From positions 1 through 6,234 of the forward strand of contig JASLJL010000206.1 of assembly GCA_030152405.1 (NCBI GenBank): 6,234 nucleotides of DNA, written 5' to 3'. The position numbers and the translations under genes were made by a program. Of the stretch, positions 6,054 to 6,234 are shown one piece after another. The notes beneath the pieces were generated by a model, which worked only from the letters and a program-made list of their open reading frames with translations, was not told where the DNA came from and did not search any database. The stretch is from Gordonia sp. (in: high G+C Gram-positive bacteria) (GTDB taxonomy: Bacteria > Actinomycetota > Actinomycetes > Mycobacteriales > Mycobacteriaceae). Within the stretch, counting starts at the first letter, position 1. The number at the start of each line of letters is the position of its first letter.

Positions 6054-6234
6054 TCACTCCCCCTCCGCCACGCTCCACTTCTCAACGACGACGACAGCCG
6101 GCACGTCCGAAACCCTGACTGCCTTGACCTTCTTCGGCTTATTTCCGGCGACGATGGGATCTTCATCGAGGGCGACGTCTTCGTACTCGACGTCGTCGTC
6201 ATCCGAGTCGACAACGACGACTGGGATCTCACCG
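6054..6234 (-). CDS. Partial acidic protein, C-terminal 59 residues, unrecognised
   Basis: Minus-strand frame open from the right window edge to a TGA at 6056-6054. The visible part has an acidic run (DSDDDDVEYEDVALDED), then a basic patch (NKPKKVKAVR), then a hydrophobic VPAVVVVEKW and an acidic tail EGE. The segment P-VVVV-[D/E] occurs twice (IPVVVVDS and PAVVVVEK). Charge alternation and codon choice fit a real gene better than the overlapping Arg/Ser-rich frames, which look like shadows. No domain is recognisable; it could be the disordered tail of a larger protein whose body lies outside the window. It runs in the same direction as the PPOX-like gene. Confidence 0.55.
   Translation of the reverse strand, partial: GEIPVVVVDSDDDDVEYEDVALDEDPIVAGNKPKKVKAVRVSDVPAVVVVEKWSVAEGE

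Noticed and set aside
5867..6232. Minus-strand ORF of 121 codons beginning near the right edge
   Set aside because: It is Ser/Arg-rich with no recognisable pattern, overlaps the start of the PPOX-like gene, and conflicts with the better acidic frame ending at 6054.

Overview
The window is high-GC DNA with strongly GC-biased third codon positions. GTG and TTG are plausible start codons, one lipoprotein has a classical lipobox and one enzyme has a Tat signal. Together these suggest an actinomycete, most likely Mycobacteriales (Gordonia, Tsukamurella or Rhodococcus-like). That placement is inference from protein style, not from a marker gene.

Layout. Positions 1-164 form a near-perfect 164-bp palindrome. 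Its right arm runs into the end of an unrecognised reading frame that stops at 239. A 262-bp gap (240-501) carries a candidate promoter and a DtxR/IdeR-like operator. The core of the window is a complete ferrous/ferric iron uptake operon in the order efeU (502-1407), efeO (1452-2678), efeB (2678-3976). A 271-bp gap follows, with hairpin-forming repeats and an extended -10 promoter. Next comes a six-span actinobacterial membrane protein of unknown function (4248-5486). It converges on, and overlaps by 21 bp, a minus-strand pyridoxamine-5'-phosphate-oxidase-like flavin/F420 protein (5466-5879). The right edge holds the C-terminal 59 residues of an acidic minus-strand protein that I do not recognise (6054 to the edge).

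How the genes work together. From knowledge of the EfeUOB family, EfeB is a Tat-exported heme DyP peroxidase that oxidises or handles iron outside the membrane. EfeO is an extracytoplasmic iron-binding cupredoxin/M75 protein, here a lipoprotein, that passes iron on. EfeU is the FTR1-type permease that imports it. The short efeU-efeO spacing and the TAATG overlap of efeO and efeB indicate one transcript. The two genes to the right show no visible link to iron.

The most unusual structure is the left-edge palindrome. Its four mismatches outside the centre are all synonymous in one reading frame, so both arms look like diverged copies of a real coding segment joined head to head. The window edge coincides with the palindrome edge, so an assembly join between two alleles or paralogues is as likely as a real inverted duplication. 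I found no convincing evidence of an undescribed multi-gene system.
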